From positions 1,268,609-1,332,608 of the forward strand of contig JXTB01000014.1 of assembly GCA_002914805.1 (NCBI GenBank): 64,000 nucleotides of DNA, given 5' to 3'. The translations under genes were made by a program, and so were the position numbers. This document shows positions 46,899-59,495 of the stretch, in pieces. Numbering within the stretch: the stretch's first letter is position 1; each line of letters opens with the position of its first letter. This DNA comes from Parasponia andersonii. Its lineage: Eukaryota > Streptophyta > Magnoliopsida > Rosales > Cannabaceae. The notes below the pieces were generated by a model, which ran no database searches, was not told the origin of the DNA, and was given only the letters and a program-made list of their open reading frames with translations.

Positions 46899-46907
46899 TT
46901 TCCAAAA

Positions 46908-48469
46908 TTAGCCCCTAGTCTAATTTTTTTCCTCTTCCCATACCCACTCTCTCATATTCTTTCTTTCTCTTCTCATCCACTGCTCACATAGTTTTCTCTT
47001 TCTCTATCCCTAGTCATCTCTAGGCTCCACTCAAATCAAAGACCAAACATTCCGATTATCCCAACATGGATGCTAAATTGGCCATAATTAAATACTCATA
47101 ATCAAACCAAAAAATCTATATTTTGCACTTTACTATTTTTATTGCTATTAGTTGTTTTCTTTCGATTTTCTTTTATCTTCATTCTAATTTTAAATATGAC
47201 CAGTAAAATGTCGTTTAAAACAAAGGGTAAATATGAATGTATAGAAATATTTTTAGTGATGCTTTGTCTTTTTAATTAAGATTTGGATATCTTCCTCCAA
47301 CCCGATTCGAGTGGCTTTGTTAGTTGCAGACTTGGAGCCATTATATGAGAGTATATGCAAATAAAAAAAATAAAAAATAAACTCACTTGAAGAAGCAAAT
47401 CAGAGTAAAAATATACCCTTTCTTACTATTTTGTAAAGAGTTAATAAAATTGTATAGGCCAAAAAACTTATGCCAAATCTTAATAAGCAGTCTCGTTAAT
47501 CTAAAATTGAATTAAAATAGTGAAAGAGAAAATTTACTTCTTTACCATCCCAATCTTCTGAACTCAATATCCATGGTACCTCTTGTACGAGAATACAAAA
47601 TAATTTAATCATGCTATAAAATGCAATTTACAAAGGAATTAGAGTTCAAGATGAATTGTATTTAAGAAATAGGTGAAAAAAGTTTTTTTTCCTAAAACAT
47701 TTAAAGAACTTGTAAATGTAGAATTTTTTTTATAAACAGCTTTAGTACTAAAAGTAATTTCATTTAGAGTTGTTTTTGTAATAAAAAAAGTATACAAAAA
47801 ATAAGGACGAGAGAGTAGACATGGGATGACAATAGACCCGCCCAATTTAGAATGACATGTAATTTAATATTTTTTTTTCTTACTTTACTCCTATGCAGGC
47901 ATGCTATTTTGTAAGCAATATTTTCATTTACAGATTTTTTTTAAACTTTGAACTCCTATTACCATTCAGTTATTAATATAAAAACTTCACTTCACCTATC
48001 AAGTGTTGATGTTTTTTCACACTATCCCTTCACTTGTTATTTTTCTACTTTTCTTCGTTTTCTAAAATATGTGAGTAATAATATAATGAATGAATGCTCT
48101 AATTTATAGAAATTTAATGAAAATAAAGTTGTAATTACTAAATTTTAATTCACTTTCATTTTCTATTTTTTGTTAAAACAAAAAAAAAATAGAAAATATT
48201 TTTGGAAGTTTTTTTGGCAACTTTGTTATTTTTTTTTAATTTGTTACCAAAAATTTTTAAAAAATGGTAACAAAAAATTTCTAATATCTTTATTTTTAAA
48301 AAATAAAAATAAAAATAAAAGCACACAAGTGCGTATCAAATAATAAGGTAGAAAAATGTCAATAAGGGTGCTACTTAGTAGCTCAAAGACTCCTTCAAAA
48401 AAAAAAAAATAGCTCAAAGACTGGAGTGCCCATCCTTTGAACATTATTCATTTATTTATTTAATTTTTT
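46908..48469. other. AT-rich spacer
   Basis: No gene recognised. A short block AATTTAGAATGACATGTAAT near 47847 matches the 3' flank of ALS copy 1 (AATTTAGAATGACACATAAT near 757), suggesting a leftover of another ALS downstream region. Long A and T runs are frequent. Confidence 0.5.
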
Positions 48470-48946
48470 TGGAAACAAACAAAAATGACAGAAATTGCTC
48501 AAAGCAATGTGACATGAATATTACTAAATGAAAGAAAACAAGAGAGATGAAAGAGAAACAAAGTGGAACTTCAAAGTGTCATGTCCAATTTTATCCTCAG
48601 AAAAGAGCAAAGCCATGAAAAAGTAAATTAATCTTCTTCTTTTAAAAAAAAAATAAGAAAAAAATTAGTGCCTCCAAGTTGAAGCATTAAATGATTCAAT
48701 TTTCTTTTTAAAAAAAAAAAAAAAGAAAGAAAGAAAGAAAAAAGAGAGTAAAAGTGTAAACGGATTGTAAGGCTTTAATTGTCTGTTGAATGTTGGAATA
48801 AAAAGCCATATTCCTCTGTTTTGCCACACACATTCTCAAACTCAAACTTTCCTCATTTTCGCATGTCAAACATGGCATTGGCGGTACCGACCACCAATGC
48901 CTCGACCATCTCCTTCCTCTCCAGAGTTCACTCCATTTCTTCTTGA
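48470..48946 (+). pseudogene. ALS: Acetolactate synthase copy 3, 5' remnant
   Basis: Upstream flank, leader and the first codons of an ALS copy. The 5' flank (ACAAACAAAAATGACAGAAATTG at its start) and the leader (TTTGCCACACACATTCT, CATGTCAAACATGG) match copy 4 closely. ATG at 48872 gives MALAVPTTNASTISFLS against [16 protein letters not shown] in copy 4. The similarity stops near 48916 and the frame ends at TGA 48944-48946 after 24 codons. The remaining ~640 codons are absent, so this is a truncated duplicate, not a gene. Confidence 0.88.
48715..48746. repeat. A/GAAA low-complexity repeat in copy 3 flank
   Basis: A poly(A) and (GAAA)n stretch. A related A/G-rich stretch lies at the same place upstream of copy 4 (62050-62105). 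Confidence 0.85.
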
Positions 48947-49909
48947 TTTATTTCTTAATATTTTCATCCATCTTATTGGCATCTAGATACATTTCAGCAT
49001 TAAGAATTACGTCAAATAATTTGCTCTTGTTTGGTTTAAAGACATTGAACACTCCACCTTAGATGAATTTGTCATTTAAATAACAAATAGCATAAATTAT
49101 CGTGACATAAATAACAAATTGGCCCGTTAATGCCAATGTATAAATGATGTATATTGGTTATTAATAAGGAATACACATTCTTATGATAGTTGCACACTTG
49201 TTGTCATATATAATATAGCTAATCGATTAATATTGAACTCAAAATTATATCTCCATAAATAAATGATAATCTCATATATGGTTCGATATATGACCCAACA
49301 ATAAAGTTGTATAAGACATCTTACACCAATTCATAACATATAGACAATTGCGTAACTGTGCTCTGTGGATATATAAGACGTAAGTATATATAACGTAGCA
49401 TTTGTATAACGTAAATGTAGACAATTCGGTAAATGTGCTTTGTGCATAATACATAAGATTATGAATAATATTCAGGTTTCTAATTTCATAGCATGTGCTA
49501 AACCAGTTTCTTAAATTCAAAAACAAGAAAACCGAAATGCATCATATTCATGAAACAAATATCGGAATAAAAGATTTAGTGCACATATACAAGACAAAAG
49601 ATAATCAATACATTAGACATGCACCAAAAAAAAACAAAAAATAAAAAACCGACGAAACTCAAGCACAAAGCAATACTACAATATACTAATATTTCTATAT
49701 ATAGACATATATAATATGCTTCAAAACTTCCAATACTTAAATCTCTATGAACTTCCGCTATCTTAAAAAACATACATCTATGGATCAAAGAACCTAAAGC
49801 GCATAACATTCCGTACTGAAAAATTATCAACCCAAAACTATAGAGACGTAATAATCAGTATATCTCAGTAGACAAATAAGTTTTAAGGCGTCTATACTTT
49901 TATGCTATA
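48947..49909. other. AT-rich spacer
   Basis: Nothing recognisable as a gene or named repeat. The short open frames on the - strand (49526-49272, 49830-49576) have no recognised similarity. Confidence 0.5.
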
Positions 49910-50299
49910 TGTTGACGAAGGTTTCGTCAACAATAAATTTAAAGAATTATGAGATGTGGCTCGTGTGTAGAAATGATTGATAAAATAAAGCAAATAAAAA
50001 GGTTATAATGATTCGACCCCAAAAAAGATGAGCCTACGTTCACTGTTCTTTACTATTTTTTGGAAAATTACAAGGATTTCTCTAAGTCTCAAGGTAAGAG
50101 CAAAGAGAGAATTACAGTGTATAGTGAAGTGATTGTGAGATGATTATAAGATGAAAAATTATGAAACTAAGCCCCCTTTATATAGGTGAGGGTGGCTCTA
50201 GATTTCTCAATTATGAAAATGGGAAAGTACATAATCACAGGATATAATTTTGGGTAACAACACAATTGGGTAATAACCTAAATGGAGTAATTAATTACT
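49910..50299 (-). repeat. Element 4 LTR (3' LTR)
   Basis: In + orientation it starts TGTTGACGAAGG and runs to GAGTAATTAATTA. The inner edge is uncertain by a few bases. It pairs with 59496-59892. A 9-bp perfect hairpin lies at its outer end (49911-49931). Confidence 0.88.
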
Positions 50300-51649
50300 T
50301 AATCTATACCTAGAAACTTGTTTCCCTCTCTTCGCAGGTTACCCATTTGAAGAAGCTCAATATAGTTTCCTTTTCTGCTAGTTGCATATTATTGATACAG
50401 AGCAGGTCGCACCATTAGTTGTTTCTAATATTCGACCTGACACATTCTCCTTAGTCTTCGACTTTCCCTTCCTGGTAGATCGCATAACAATTTTTCCTAA
50501 CTCTATTAGTCTATTAGGGCTAAATGGAGTTTCCTACTCTGACAAGTGCGAGCTTAAGAGTGTGACATTGAGAAGGTCATATCAAAATCTTAGGATTGTC
50601 ACAAAATCTTGAATCAGATCTCTTTAAATTATCCACTTCTCTATCAGTCACATCCATGTGTAATTTTCTTCCTTAAGTTTTTAGCGAGACTCAAAAAAGT
50701 CCTTTTGTTTCTCAAGCAGACATGATGATGTTGATGATGTAAGCTGCCATTTCAAATTAAAACTTTTTTGTATTTCTAAAATTAAATTCGTTTAATTTCA
50801 AAAATCAATTTCTCCCGCGTAAATCTCAGCCATTAGACCTAAAAATCAATTCCTTTAATCTACGGCTGAGATTCATTAGATTTCGAGATATATAAAGACG
50901 AAATTCTTAATCTTCTTCCTTCTTATTTTTATTTCTTCAAGCTTTCAAACTTCAGAGAGAAATAAACCTTTTCTAGCGAAACTTTAAGTGTCCCCTTCTC
51001 CGCCACTGGTGAACTCTACCACTGCAACGGCTCTTCTGGCAACATTAGTCAAAGCTTCTCAGAATTTTCTTAACCAGAGATTGGTAATCCCTTTCTCTTC
51101 TCGTTCTTTTTTTCTGTTTCCATTAATGTTATAACATTCGTAGAAATGTACAAACTAGTTTCAAATATCTAAACCACAACAACATTTGTAATGCTTTCTG
51201 AACCGAAACTGTACTTTTAACAATTTTATTGCTTAAACTATGAAGCCAAATTCGTAAACTCGACCTCTCTGACAATCATTTTGGAAAAATTAGACAAAAA
51301 CAATAGGAGACATCTGAGATCTGAAATCTCCTTTTCAAAATCAGACATAGAATTGATGAGTTACTGAAGAGTTGTTCAAATTTGCAGGATAGAAACTAGG
51401 ATGAATCCATAGATTGATTAGAAGAATTTGACCAGATTAATTTAGAAAAATAGAAATTTCGGTGTGATTTTTATGGTTTTGCAGCCCCAATTTGCTCAAA
51501 CAAATGAGTATATCTACAACAATAGATAAAACAACATGCCTATTTCTAGGTCACACTTTAGGCTAGTTTCATAAATATGTATACATAGTTTATGTTAAAA
51601 TACCTGTCGACCAGAGCTCGCATAAGATTGAATATAGTTTGTTTCTTTC
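50300..51649. other. Element 4 spacer between 3' LTR and antisense ORF
   Basis: Non-coding interior of element 4. It may hold the promoter and leader of the antisense ORF, as the sequence around 50890-51090 resembles a plant gene start (TATATAAAGACG, then a CT-rich leader). This is inference. Confidence 0.4.
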
Positions 51650-53809
51650 TTCAAATATCTAGTAGTGAAGACTTTAGAGAGGGAAACATATTATTCAGAG
51701 AATCGGAACCCTTGACAAGCTCTGAGTCAATAAATCTAGACAATTACATCGAGAGGGAGCTTGAACCCGAAGTTGAGATAACTGGGATTAGGCGAGGAGG
51801 TCCTCACATAGTAGATCTCCCAGATGACTAACGCCCTTGACATGACAGAGAGGCCTTAGAATATTCCTTCGGCTTTCAATATGTAGATGGTAATTGGTCC
51901 TGTGATGATATCAAGTCCAACTGTTCATGGGCAAAGATCGAAAAGATACAGAAACAGTACAACCTCAATCCAGAATTGAAAATCTTATCTCCAACTGAGT
52001 TCAATCGCCCAAACATACCCCCACTTAGATATGCTGCATTCACCGACGCACTAATACAAGCTGGAGTTCATCTCTCCCTTTACCCATTCATACAATTCGT
52101 AGTCGATTACTTTGGTGTCATTCCTTTCCAACTAAAACCTAATACAAATAGATACATGGTATGACTATATATACTATACCACAAACATAAACTAAGAATC
52201 CTAACCCCAGAAGAATTCGCATGGTTTTACTATCTCAAGTCGAATCCCTCTGATATCTACTTCTATTATGCATGTAAATGGTCAGGCTTCGATGCAATGA
52301 CCATTTCTAATGTTAGGAATAATATGGGTAAGTGGAAGGATAGCTTCTTTCACTTTGAGTACGCTAAAAATGGATTCTTTCAACACGCTTGTAAATATTC
52401 ACTCTCTTATATTTGCATATTTTGCTTTTATGTATTCTAATCATATTTGTACCTCACATCTCACAGTTCACAGAGACGAACGACCTGCTCTGAACTCTAA
52501 GCAGCTTCTTCGGGACAGAAAGATCAACTCGCTCCCTGAAGAAGATTTTAACTAGAAAATCTTTGGGACCACTGAGAACTTACTCGCATCCAATCTTTTT
52601 CCAAAAGGTGCAAGGCTCCCATCGTCTGCGAAACATTCCCAAAGTGCACCTAGCTCTAAGAAGAAACAAGCGTCTGGTTCAAATAAGCGAAAAAAATCAT
52701 CTTTAGGTTCCTCTAGCTCGAAGAAGAAGAAAGGCGAAGCTTCTTCTTCAAAGAAACAGACGATGTCACAACCCACTGTTCAACAAAAGCGGCCAACTCC
52801 TACTCCCTCGACCATTGAAGGTAAAATTAATTCTTCCCTTTGTATTTATATTTTAGCTTTTCACATACTAACTATAATATCGCTCTATAAATATGACAAA
52901 GATTGGCAGTCACCTGTGAGCTCTACCATCTACTCTAGGTTCTCGACCAAAGTCGAGGACTCCTGAGAACACTCCTCCAGCTTTAAAAGGTAAAGAGAAG
53001 GTCGACAACTCAAAGAAGAGAAAAGTCGCCTTCGAAGATGTTCCTCAAAATTCACCTCTTACACAGTATACAAAAACGACGAGTTATCCCGAGCCTTTAA
53101 ATATAATAGCTTCCTCTTCAGGGGCACCAAGCCAGCCTGACAAGGATAAGGAGTTTCTCACACTTCTGCGATAACTATTCGAGAAAGCTATTCTGAGTGC
53201 AACCTTTATCGATCGCTTCACCTCCGAAGAAGACTGGGAGAGGATGATGCGAAGACTAGCCAGGATTGCCTTCAGTGCCACAATGTGGATGCTTGCTAAT
53301 GTAAGTACCGTCGCCTTTAATTCTCATATGTGATGCTCCTTCTTTTACTGATCATTATTATGTTCCAGACTACTACAGTTATTATTCTATTATACGATCC
53401 AGTCCTCGAATGCATGGAAAAAGGAGAAAAAGTCGAAGGGCTGAAGAAGACTCGTGAAGAAGATAAAAACAGCTTCGAGTTGGAGAAGCAGTAGCTGCAA
53501 GAGGCCCTAGCAAAGGAGAAGCAGGAAAAAGTACAGTTCGGGAATGGGTGAAGATCTCAACACTCGGATGCACTCAAAGAGGCTAGTCAAAAAATGGTCA
53601 AAGACTTCAAGGCCACTGATGGCAAGGTACTTGAGGATAAGGCTAGCGGCATCGCCACCTCAATGACTATTTATAATATATACTACGAGCATTCGGAGTT
53701 TGAATTCTCCTTTCTTGACGAGGATATAGTCGAACTTGTAGAGAGTTGGAAGGCTGACGAGGCCATAGAAGAATCTACTGACAAGGACAAAGACGCATTT
53801 ATGGAATGA
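51650..53809 (+). pseudogene. Antisense extra ORF of element 4, with introns
   Basis: It lies against the gag-pol direction. An acidic start (NLDNYIERELEPEVEITGIR) leads to IPPLRYAAFTDALIQAGVHL, then SLYPFIQFVVDYFGVIPFQL, and RILTPEEFAWFYYLKSNPSD. This resembles the plant 'putative gypsy-type transposon' domain also found in element 1. Ser/Lys-rich linkers follow (SSKKKQASGS-like near 52660), then a Glu/Lys-rich coiled-coil segment, ending KDKDAFME with stop at 53807-53809. GT-AG introns are visible at 52391-52466, 52821-52909 and 53301-53368. Stops near 51830, 52164 and 53160 show decay. The function of this protein is unknown. Confidence 0.72.
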
Positions 53810-54639
53810 TGTTGTATAATATGTATTTATTTTAAATAAATTTCTAAGGCTTAAAGACAAATGCGGGCTTATCTTACTAATTTTATAATATTTTGCTCGC
53901 ATAAAAGTGTGGGCTCATTTATGAAGTTCACTATCATTTTTATTCCTGCAAAACAACTTTGTTAAAAACATAACACACATTGCATAATAATATAAAAGCA
54001 TAATTTAACTAAATAGTCAATTACTAAGTGACTGATCAATACGCTATTGCGCTTTGAATCCATAACTTAAAATAGGTTTTAAGCATTAGCATAGGTTAGG
54101 TCACTTAAGAAAAATAACAAGAATGAGTGATGCAAACTCAACATTATTTTCCAAAAGTTCCATGGAAAAATAGGGTTTATAGCAATATATCACATCGAAC
54201 TATGAACATTTTGCTTAGTCACTTTTGTATTCGAAGAGAAAAATTGCGTAATATGACATGCTATGGCATGAAGCGAGGAAAAAATCCTAGGATTTTAAGA
54301 AATTTTAAAAATTTGGCGATCTAAAATTCCATCCCCTCTAAATGAATGTTTGCATAGTTCCTTAGGAAGTGAGTAGAAGATAACATTCTGATCTTACTAT
54401 CCACCGAGTTTTATGATATTCAAAGACGACCAAAAAACTATAAAAGACAAACCAATATAAAGAAAAAAAAAACAAGACGATAAAATTGAAGAAATAATAT
54501 CTTTATTGATGAATTCGGATGACGAATAACAAGATGCCCCCAGGCCTTTGAAGTTATATGAAGATATACATAAAGATTTACAAATAATAACGATGAAGCT
54601 ATTCTATATTCCAACATTCTCGTTCTTTTGTCCTCCAAT
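53810..54639. other. Element 4 spacer between antisense ORF and integrase
   Basis: AT-rich and non-coding. Unlike element 1 I see no tandem array at this position. Confidence 0.5.
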
Positions 54640-55830
54640 GTGAGCTAGTTTATATGTCCCAAGTGAAATGACAGTATCAATAACATATGCACCTTCCCAA
54701 GAAGGTCCAAATACACCAGTACTGTACTCTTTAGTATTTGGGAGAACTTGTCGAAAAACAAGGTCACTGACTTCAAATTGTCTATTTTTGACTTTAGAAT
54801 TGTAATATCAAGCAGCACATTATTGGTATGACTTAATTTGTAATTGAGAATGCTAGCACTTTTCTTCCAGAAGATCGAGCTCAATTCTCATCAATGCATT
54901 GTTCTGATCTTGCTCATAAGTAGATCGTCGTAAGGAGCTTGCACCAATTTCGGCTGGCACCACTGCTTCATACCCGTAAGCTAAAAGGAATAGATTTTTC
55001 CAGTAGTGGTTCGTTGAGTAGTGCGATAAGCCCACAATACTTAAGGAAGTACTTCTGGCCAAGCTCTCATATGTTCTTCTATTTGTCTTTAGGTTCTGTT
55101 TAAGTACCTTATTTATAGCTTCGACCTGACCATTGGCTTATGGATGAATAATGGCAGAAAAGCTTTTCTTGATGCCTAAGTTGTTGCAGAAGTTGCAGAG
55201 CTCGTTGTAGTCGAATTGTTTCCCATTATCAGAAACTACAATGTGTGATATACCATAACTGCAGATTATAGACTTGCAAACAAAATATATCATCTTTTTT
55301 GTGGAAATAGTACTTAAAGCTTCAGTTTATGTCTATTTGGTGAAATAATCGACTACAACCATGGTATATTTCAGTCCTCTTCTTACCAATAAGAGCATTC
55401 CAATAATATCAATTCCGCATAGTGCAAATGGCCATGGACTAGTCATTGAAGTAAGAAGAATAGGTGGCATTCTAGGAATAGTTGTAATCATTGACATTTG
55501 TCGTATTTCTAAGCGAGTTCTATTGCATCTTTCTTCATAGTAGACCAAAAATATCATTTTCTAAGGGCTTTATCAGCAAGTGCCTACCTCCTAGAATGAT
55601 TTTTACATATCTCTTCATGAATTTCCCTCATAATGTGGTGTGCTTTTTCTTCATCTACACACAATGATAATGATGAGCTAAAATTTCTTCGATAAAGCTT
55701 CCTATCATAGATGATATAGTGAGCTGCCTTCATTCGAAGTCGTTTTGCATCTTCTTTATTCTCAGGAAGGTCACCATTTTGTAGATACTTCATTATAAGA
55801 TCCATCTATGAAAATTTCTAGTTAACTGGC
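54640..55830 (-). pseudogene. Element 4 integrase
   Basis: From 55805 downward it reads MKAAHYIIYDRKLYRRNFSS and ends a first stretch near EICKNHSRR (zinc-binding part). The core follows with FALCGIDIIGMLLLVRRGLK (first Asp) and VVDYFTK, then after stops VSDNGKQFDYNELCNFC (second Asp) and ANGQVEAINKVLKQNLKTN (Glu). The stretch 55062-54853 has LAYGYEAVVPAEIGASSLRR, a conserved block after the core in Tat elements. A C-terminal part with FGPSWEGAYVIDTVISLGTY ends near 54640. Many in-frame stops are present. Confidence 0.85.
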
Positions 55831-56039
55831 ATGGCTAATTGAAGCTCCATTTCAATACTTAGTCTTACAAGAAATTCGACAGGAACCACCTTCAGCAATT
55901 CTGCATCTTTTGTCAAGGTGAGCTTTGCTAGAGTATATGTCTAAGTGTTCTTAGTACGAGGAAAAAGTTGAAAGCTATAAGCAGTAAATGTCGAGAATAG
56001 TCTCTGCACTTCGTGTAAATAAGCCAACATTCTTCCTCC

Positions 56040-57640
56040 TCTAGCTTGGTAATTGCCGATCACTTGATAAACGACTAACTGGGAGTCACTATATACCTCA
56101 ATCATCTAGACCTTTATTTCTCATACGAGCTTGAGCTCAACTATCAATACCTCATATTTTCCTTATTATTTGATGCTGGAAATCCGAAGTGAAGTGCACA
56201 ATGAGTATTATGCCCTTCTGAAATAATTAGTGCCAAACATGTACTTGCTCCATTCTCATTTGACAATCCATCAACATAGAGTTTCCACAATCTTAATAAA
56301 TCTATAGTAGGTTTTTCGATTACTTTTGTAGGAAGATTGACATTGTAAGTGAATTCTACAATAAAATCTGCGAGAGCTTGACCTTTCATTGCAGTGCGAG
56401 GTTGAAAATTGATGTTGAATTGGCTCAGCTTAACCACCCACTTGAGTAATCGTCCTAACGCTTCAGGCTTTTATAAAACCTGTTTTAACGAAAAATTAAT
56501 GAAAACTTCAATGGAATGAGCATGGAAATAAGGTCAAAGTTTTCTAGATGCAATGACAAGTGCTAGTGCCAACTTCTTTATCTCCAGATATCTTGTCTCG
56601 GCATCAAGGAGTCTTTTGTTCACATAATATACAGGCCACTATATATTCTCTTATTCTCAAATTAGTATAACACTCGTCATATACAAGGAAATAGCGAGGT
56701 ACAAGTACATCTTTTTTCCTGGCTTTGGCTTTGACAAGATTAGAGGAGATTCCAAGTGTTTTTTTAATTCTTAGAATGTCTGCTCACACTTCTCTGTCCA
56801 CTCAAACTTCTTTGAAACCTTTAATACCTCGAAGAATGGTTGGTATTTGTTAGTTGATCTTAATACGAATCAACTCAGTACGGCTACTCTTTCTGCCAAA
56901 CTCTACACATCTTTCAGACTGCGAGATGATTGCATGTCAATCAGTGCTTGTATTTTCTGAGTGTTAGCTTCAATACCCTACTAATTGACCATGAACCCTA
57001 GGAACTTCCTAGATCTTATCCTAAATGCACACTTCTGGGGGTTTAACTTTATTTGATACTTTCAAAGAATCTTGAATATCTCATCAAGTTGCTTGATGTG
57101 ATCTTCAACTTTCTTCGATTTCACCAACACGTCATCAACATATACCTCCATTGTCTTGCCAAGCTATTTTGCAAACATCATATTGACAAGAAGCTGATAA
57201 GTTGCTTTTGCATTGATGAGTCTGACAGGCATCTTCTTGACAATCTTCGATCAGTGATGAATGAGGTATGCTCCACATCTAGCTCATACATGGGGATTTT
57301 ATTATATCTAGAATATGCGTCCATAAAACTTAGCAATTCATGCCCTGACATCGCATCTACAAGCTGGTCAATTCTCGGAAGTAGAAAATTGTTCTTCGGG
57401 CATGCTTTATTGAGATTGGTGAAATCGATGCAAGTTCTCCATTTTTGTTAGGTTTCTAGGTTTACAAGCCAGTTGGGTTAAAAAGACTCCCAACCAATTT
57501 CGAACAGCTTCTCTACCTAATCTTTCGACGCAATGTAGCATTCTGGATCCATTGTCCTTCTTTTCTACCGCACGGGTTTTTTCATTGTATTAATATTGAG
57601 ATGATGGCACATAAGATTCGAATTAATCCCCACATTATCC
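56040..57640 (-). pseudogene. Element 4 reverse transcriptase and two RNase H domains
   Basis: From about 57600 down: AVRNWLGVFLTQLACKPRNL, NAKATYQLLVNMMFAK, the active site VYVDDVLVKSKKVEDH (about 57150-57103) and LNPQKCAFRIRSRKFLGFMV, all RT blocks of Ty3/gypsy. The first RNase H lies around 56900-56470 and is heavily broken. The second begins FQPRTAMKGQALADFIVEFT (56437 on) with WKLYVDGLSNENGASTCLAL, where the usual DGSSN appears as DGLSN, followed by GHNTHCALHFGFPASNN. The doubled RNase H supports a Tat assignment. Confidence 0.84.
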
Positions 57641-57728
57641 GAAAGTTGCCATACGAAGATATCCAAATTTGACTTTAGAAAAGCGAACAATGCAGCTCAC
57701 ATGGGCTCTTGAAGCTTTATTCCGACTT

Positions 57729-58290
57729 TTAACACCTTTGAAGACCCGTCGATTGACAAATTTCCAAATCTTCTATGGGTCCATTTTTGGCCTCTCCATC
57801 GATCTCTCGAGGTTTAAAGTCTTTGGTTGACGTTTCACTTGACGCTTCTTTATACAGCTGGACTATCATTGTGCGAAGTATTGTATTTCTCGTTACGAGC
57901 TTCAAAGAGTTGTTATAGCAAGACCGTGCATCATATTGGTTGCCTCGCACTTCGTCTACTCCATTTTGGGTTGGGAACTTTATAGTAAGATGATAAATTG
58001 AAGTGACAGCTCGAAGTTCTCTCAGTGTTGGTCTTCCCAATATGGCATTAAATGTGGAGGGCCAATCTATAACTAAGAATTGAGTCATTACCGTTGAAAC
58101 TCTAGGATAGATTCCAACATTAACCATCAGCTCAATCATGCCCCTCGAAATTATGTTATCACCAATAAATCCATAGAATGGAGTGATAGCAGGTTTTAAA
58201 TCACTATTACTCAATCTCATCTTCTTGAAGGCATCATAGTATAGGATATCGACAACACTTCCATTATCGACTAACACTCACCATAGTTAC
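57729..58290 (-). pseudogene. Element 4 aspartic protease
   Basis: The open stretch 58277-57729 begins MLVDNGSVVDILYYDAFKKM. The usual active site D(T/G)GSS appears as DNGSV. It continues with VMTQFLVIDWPSTFNAILGR and PTLRELRAVTSIYHLTIKFP, the second conserved block with ILGRPTL. The identity is clear by pattern, but the altered active site suggests loss of function. Confidence 0.82.
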
Positions 58291-58319
58291 ATGCTTCTAT
58301 AGTTAATATTTATAAGAAG

Positions 58320-59440
58320 TGCATTGTTACGTGGTCTAGAATTGTCTCAAGAATGCATTTTGAAGTTGTTGCCAAGACGAGATTGAACCAGGCTTAAGTC
58401 CTCGAAACCACTTCTTTGTTGTACCTGTGAGAGTTACAGCAAAACACCTGCAACATGTGAGGTCACCAACACGGTGGAGCTCCATCAAGTCATTGAAGTG
58501 ATCCATATAGCCATGCGGATCGGTTTTCCTATCAAAAGAGTTTATGTTAGGAAGTTTGAATCCAGTAGGTAATGTAGCAGCTCAAATCTCCTTGTTGAAT
58601 GGTGATTGACGATATCTATCAGCTAGTTCATCGTCTTAGCTCTCAAGTGCGTCTAATATGATCCTCACATTATGAATATCGATGTTTAGAGGAAAGGCAT
58701 TGTCTCTTACTAGTGGCAGGGGTGGACTTTGGTCATTGTTATCACGACATAAGGTAGATTGATCAGGCAGGGACTACTGCGACCTTTGTGAAGATTCTGC
58801 TGAAATAATTCGACGAGATGATGTTTATTCGTTATGATGCGATACGGATCGCTCATGACTAACTCTTTGATATCGTTGTTCTAAATGTTATCTCAGGTCA
58901 ACAAATTCTGTCTCGGCTCTCTGCTTATCCTTTCCAAGATGCTCCTCGATTAACTATTTTGCTCGTTACTAAGATGCTCACGGTTGATGGTAGCTCTCTG
59001 AAAAATTTGTCTACGATCACGATCTGTGCTCAAACTCCCAGTGCCAGATTCTTGGGGCAAGTCCACGACCTTGCCTTGTCCCTTAGTGGTACAATTTGCA
59101 TAGAGCTCTTACTGGGTTCTGGGCTATCACGATTTCTTATCTCTTGGACCTGAATTCCTCTTTCAGGTCATCGAGCAGGACGATCTTTAGGTCATTCATA
59201 CTGTGGTAGAGTCACCATCTATCTTTCAGCAAATCGCCATAGAGAATCATTAATCTAGTTGGTGATTTGTTAAGGTTTGTAAAAGCATCCTCTATGTGAT
59301 CTTGTCTCTAGATAATATTCTCTGGTGCGGTTACAGTAGACTGATCCTGAGCAGGATCGACCTATATAGCAACTGTACTTTGGGGTTGATTTTAGCTAAC
59401 TCTAGCATTTCTGGTGGTGTTCTTAGTGTTTGTCATTGCT
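58320..59440 (-). pseudogene. Element 4 gag
   Basis: Heavily broken. The best-preserved part (about 58560-58340) reads DRKTDPHGYMDHFNDLMELH, then AVTLTGTTKKWFRGLKPGSI and SSWQQLQNAFLRQF, the capsid domain pattern of Ty3/gypsy Gag. It stops at TAG and little sequence separates it from the protease, so the nucleocapsid part is probably deleted. The + frame 58959-59153 is a shadow. Confidence 0.75.
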
Positions 59441-59477
59441 AAAAAAGCACAACCGACAAATTTTTTGCTGGAATAGC

Positions 59478-59495
59478 CCTCCTTCTAATGCCAAT
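59478..59495 (-). other. Element 4 primer binding site
   Basis: Inside the 5' LTR the - strand reads AATTGGCATTAGAAGGAG. TGGCATTAGAAGG is in the primer-site position; I did not identify the tRNA. Confidence 0.6.

Noticed and set aside
57053..57451. 132-codon open frame on the + strand
   Set aside because: It is antisense to the element 4 reverse transcriptase, including the YVDD site.
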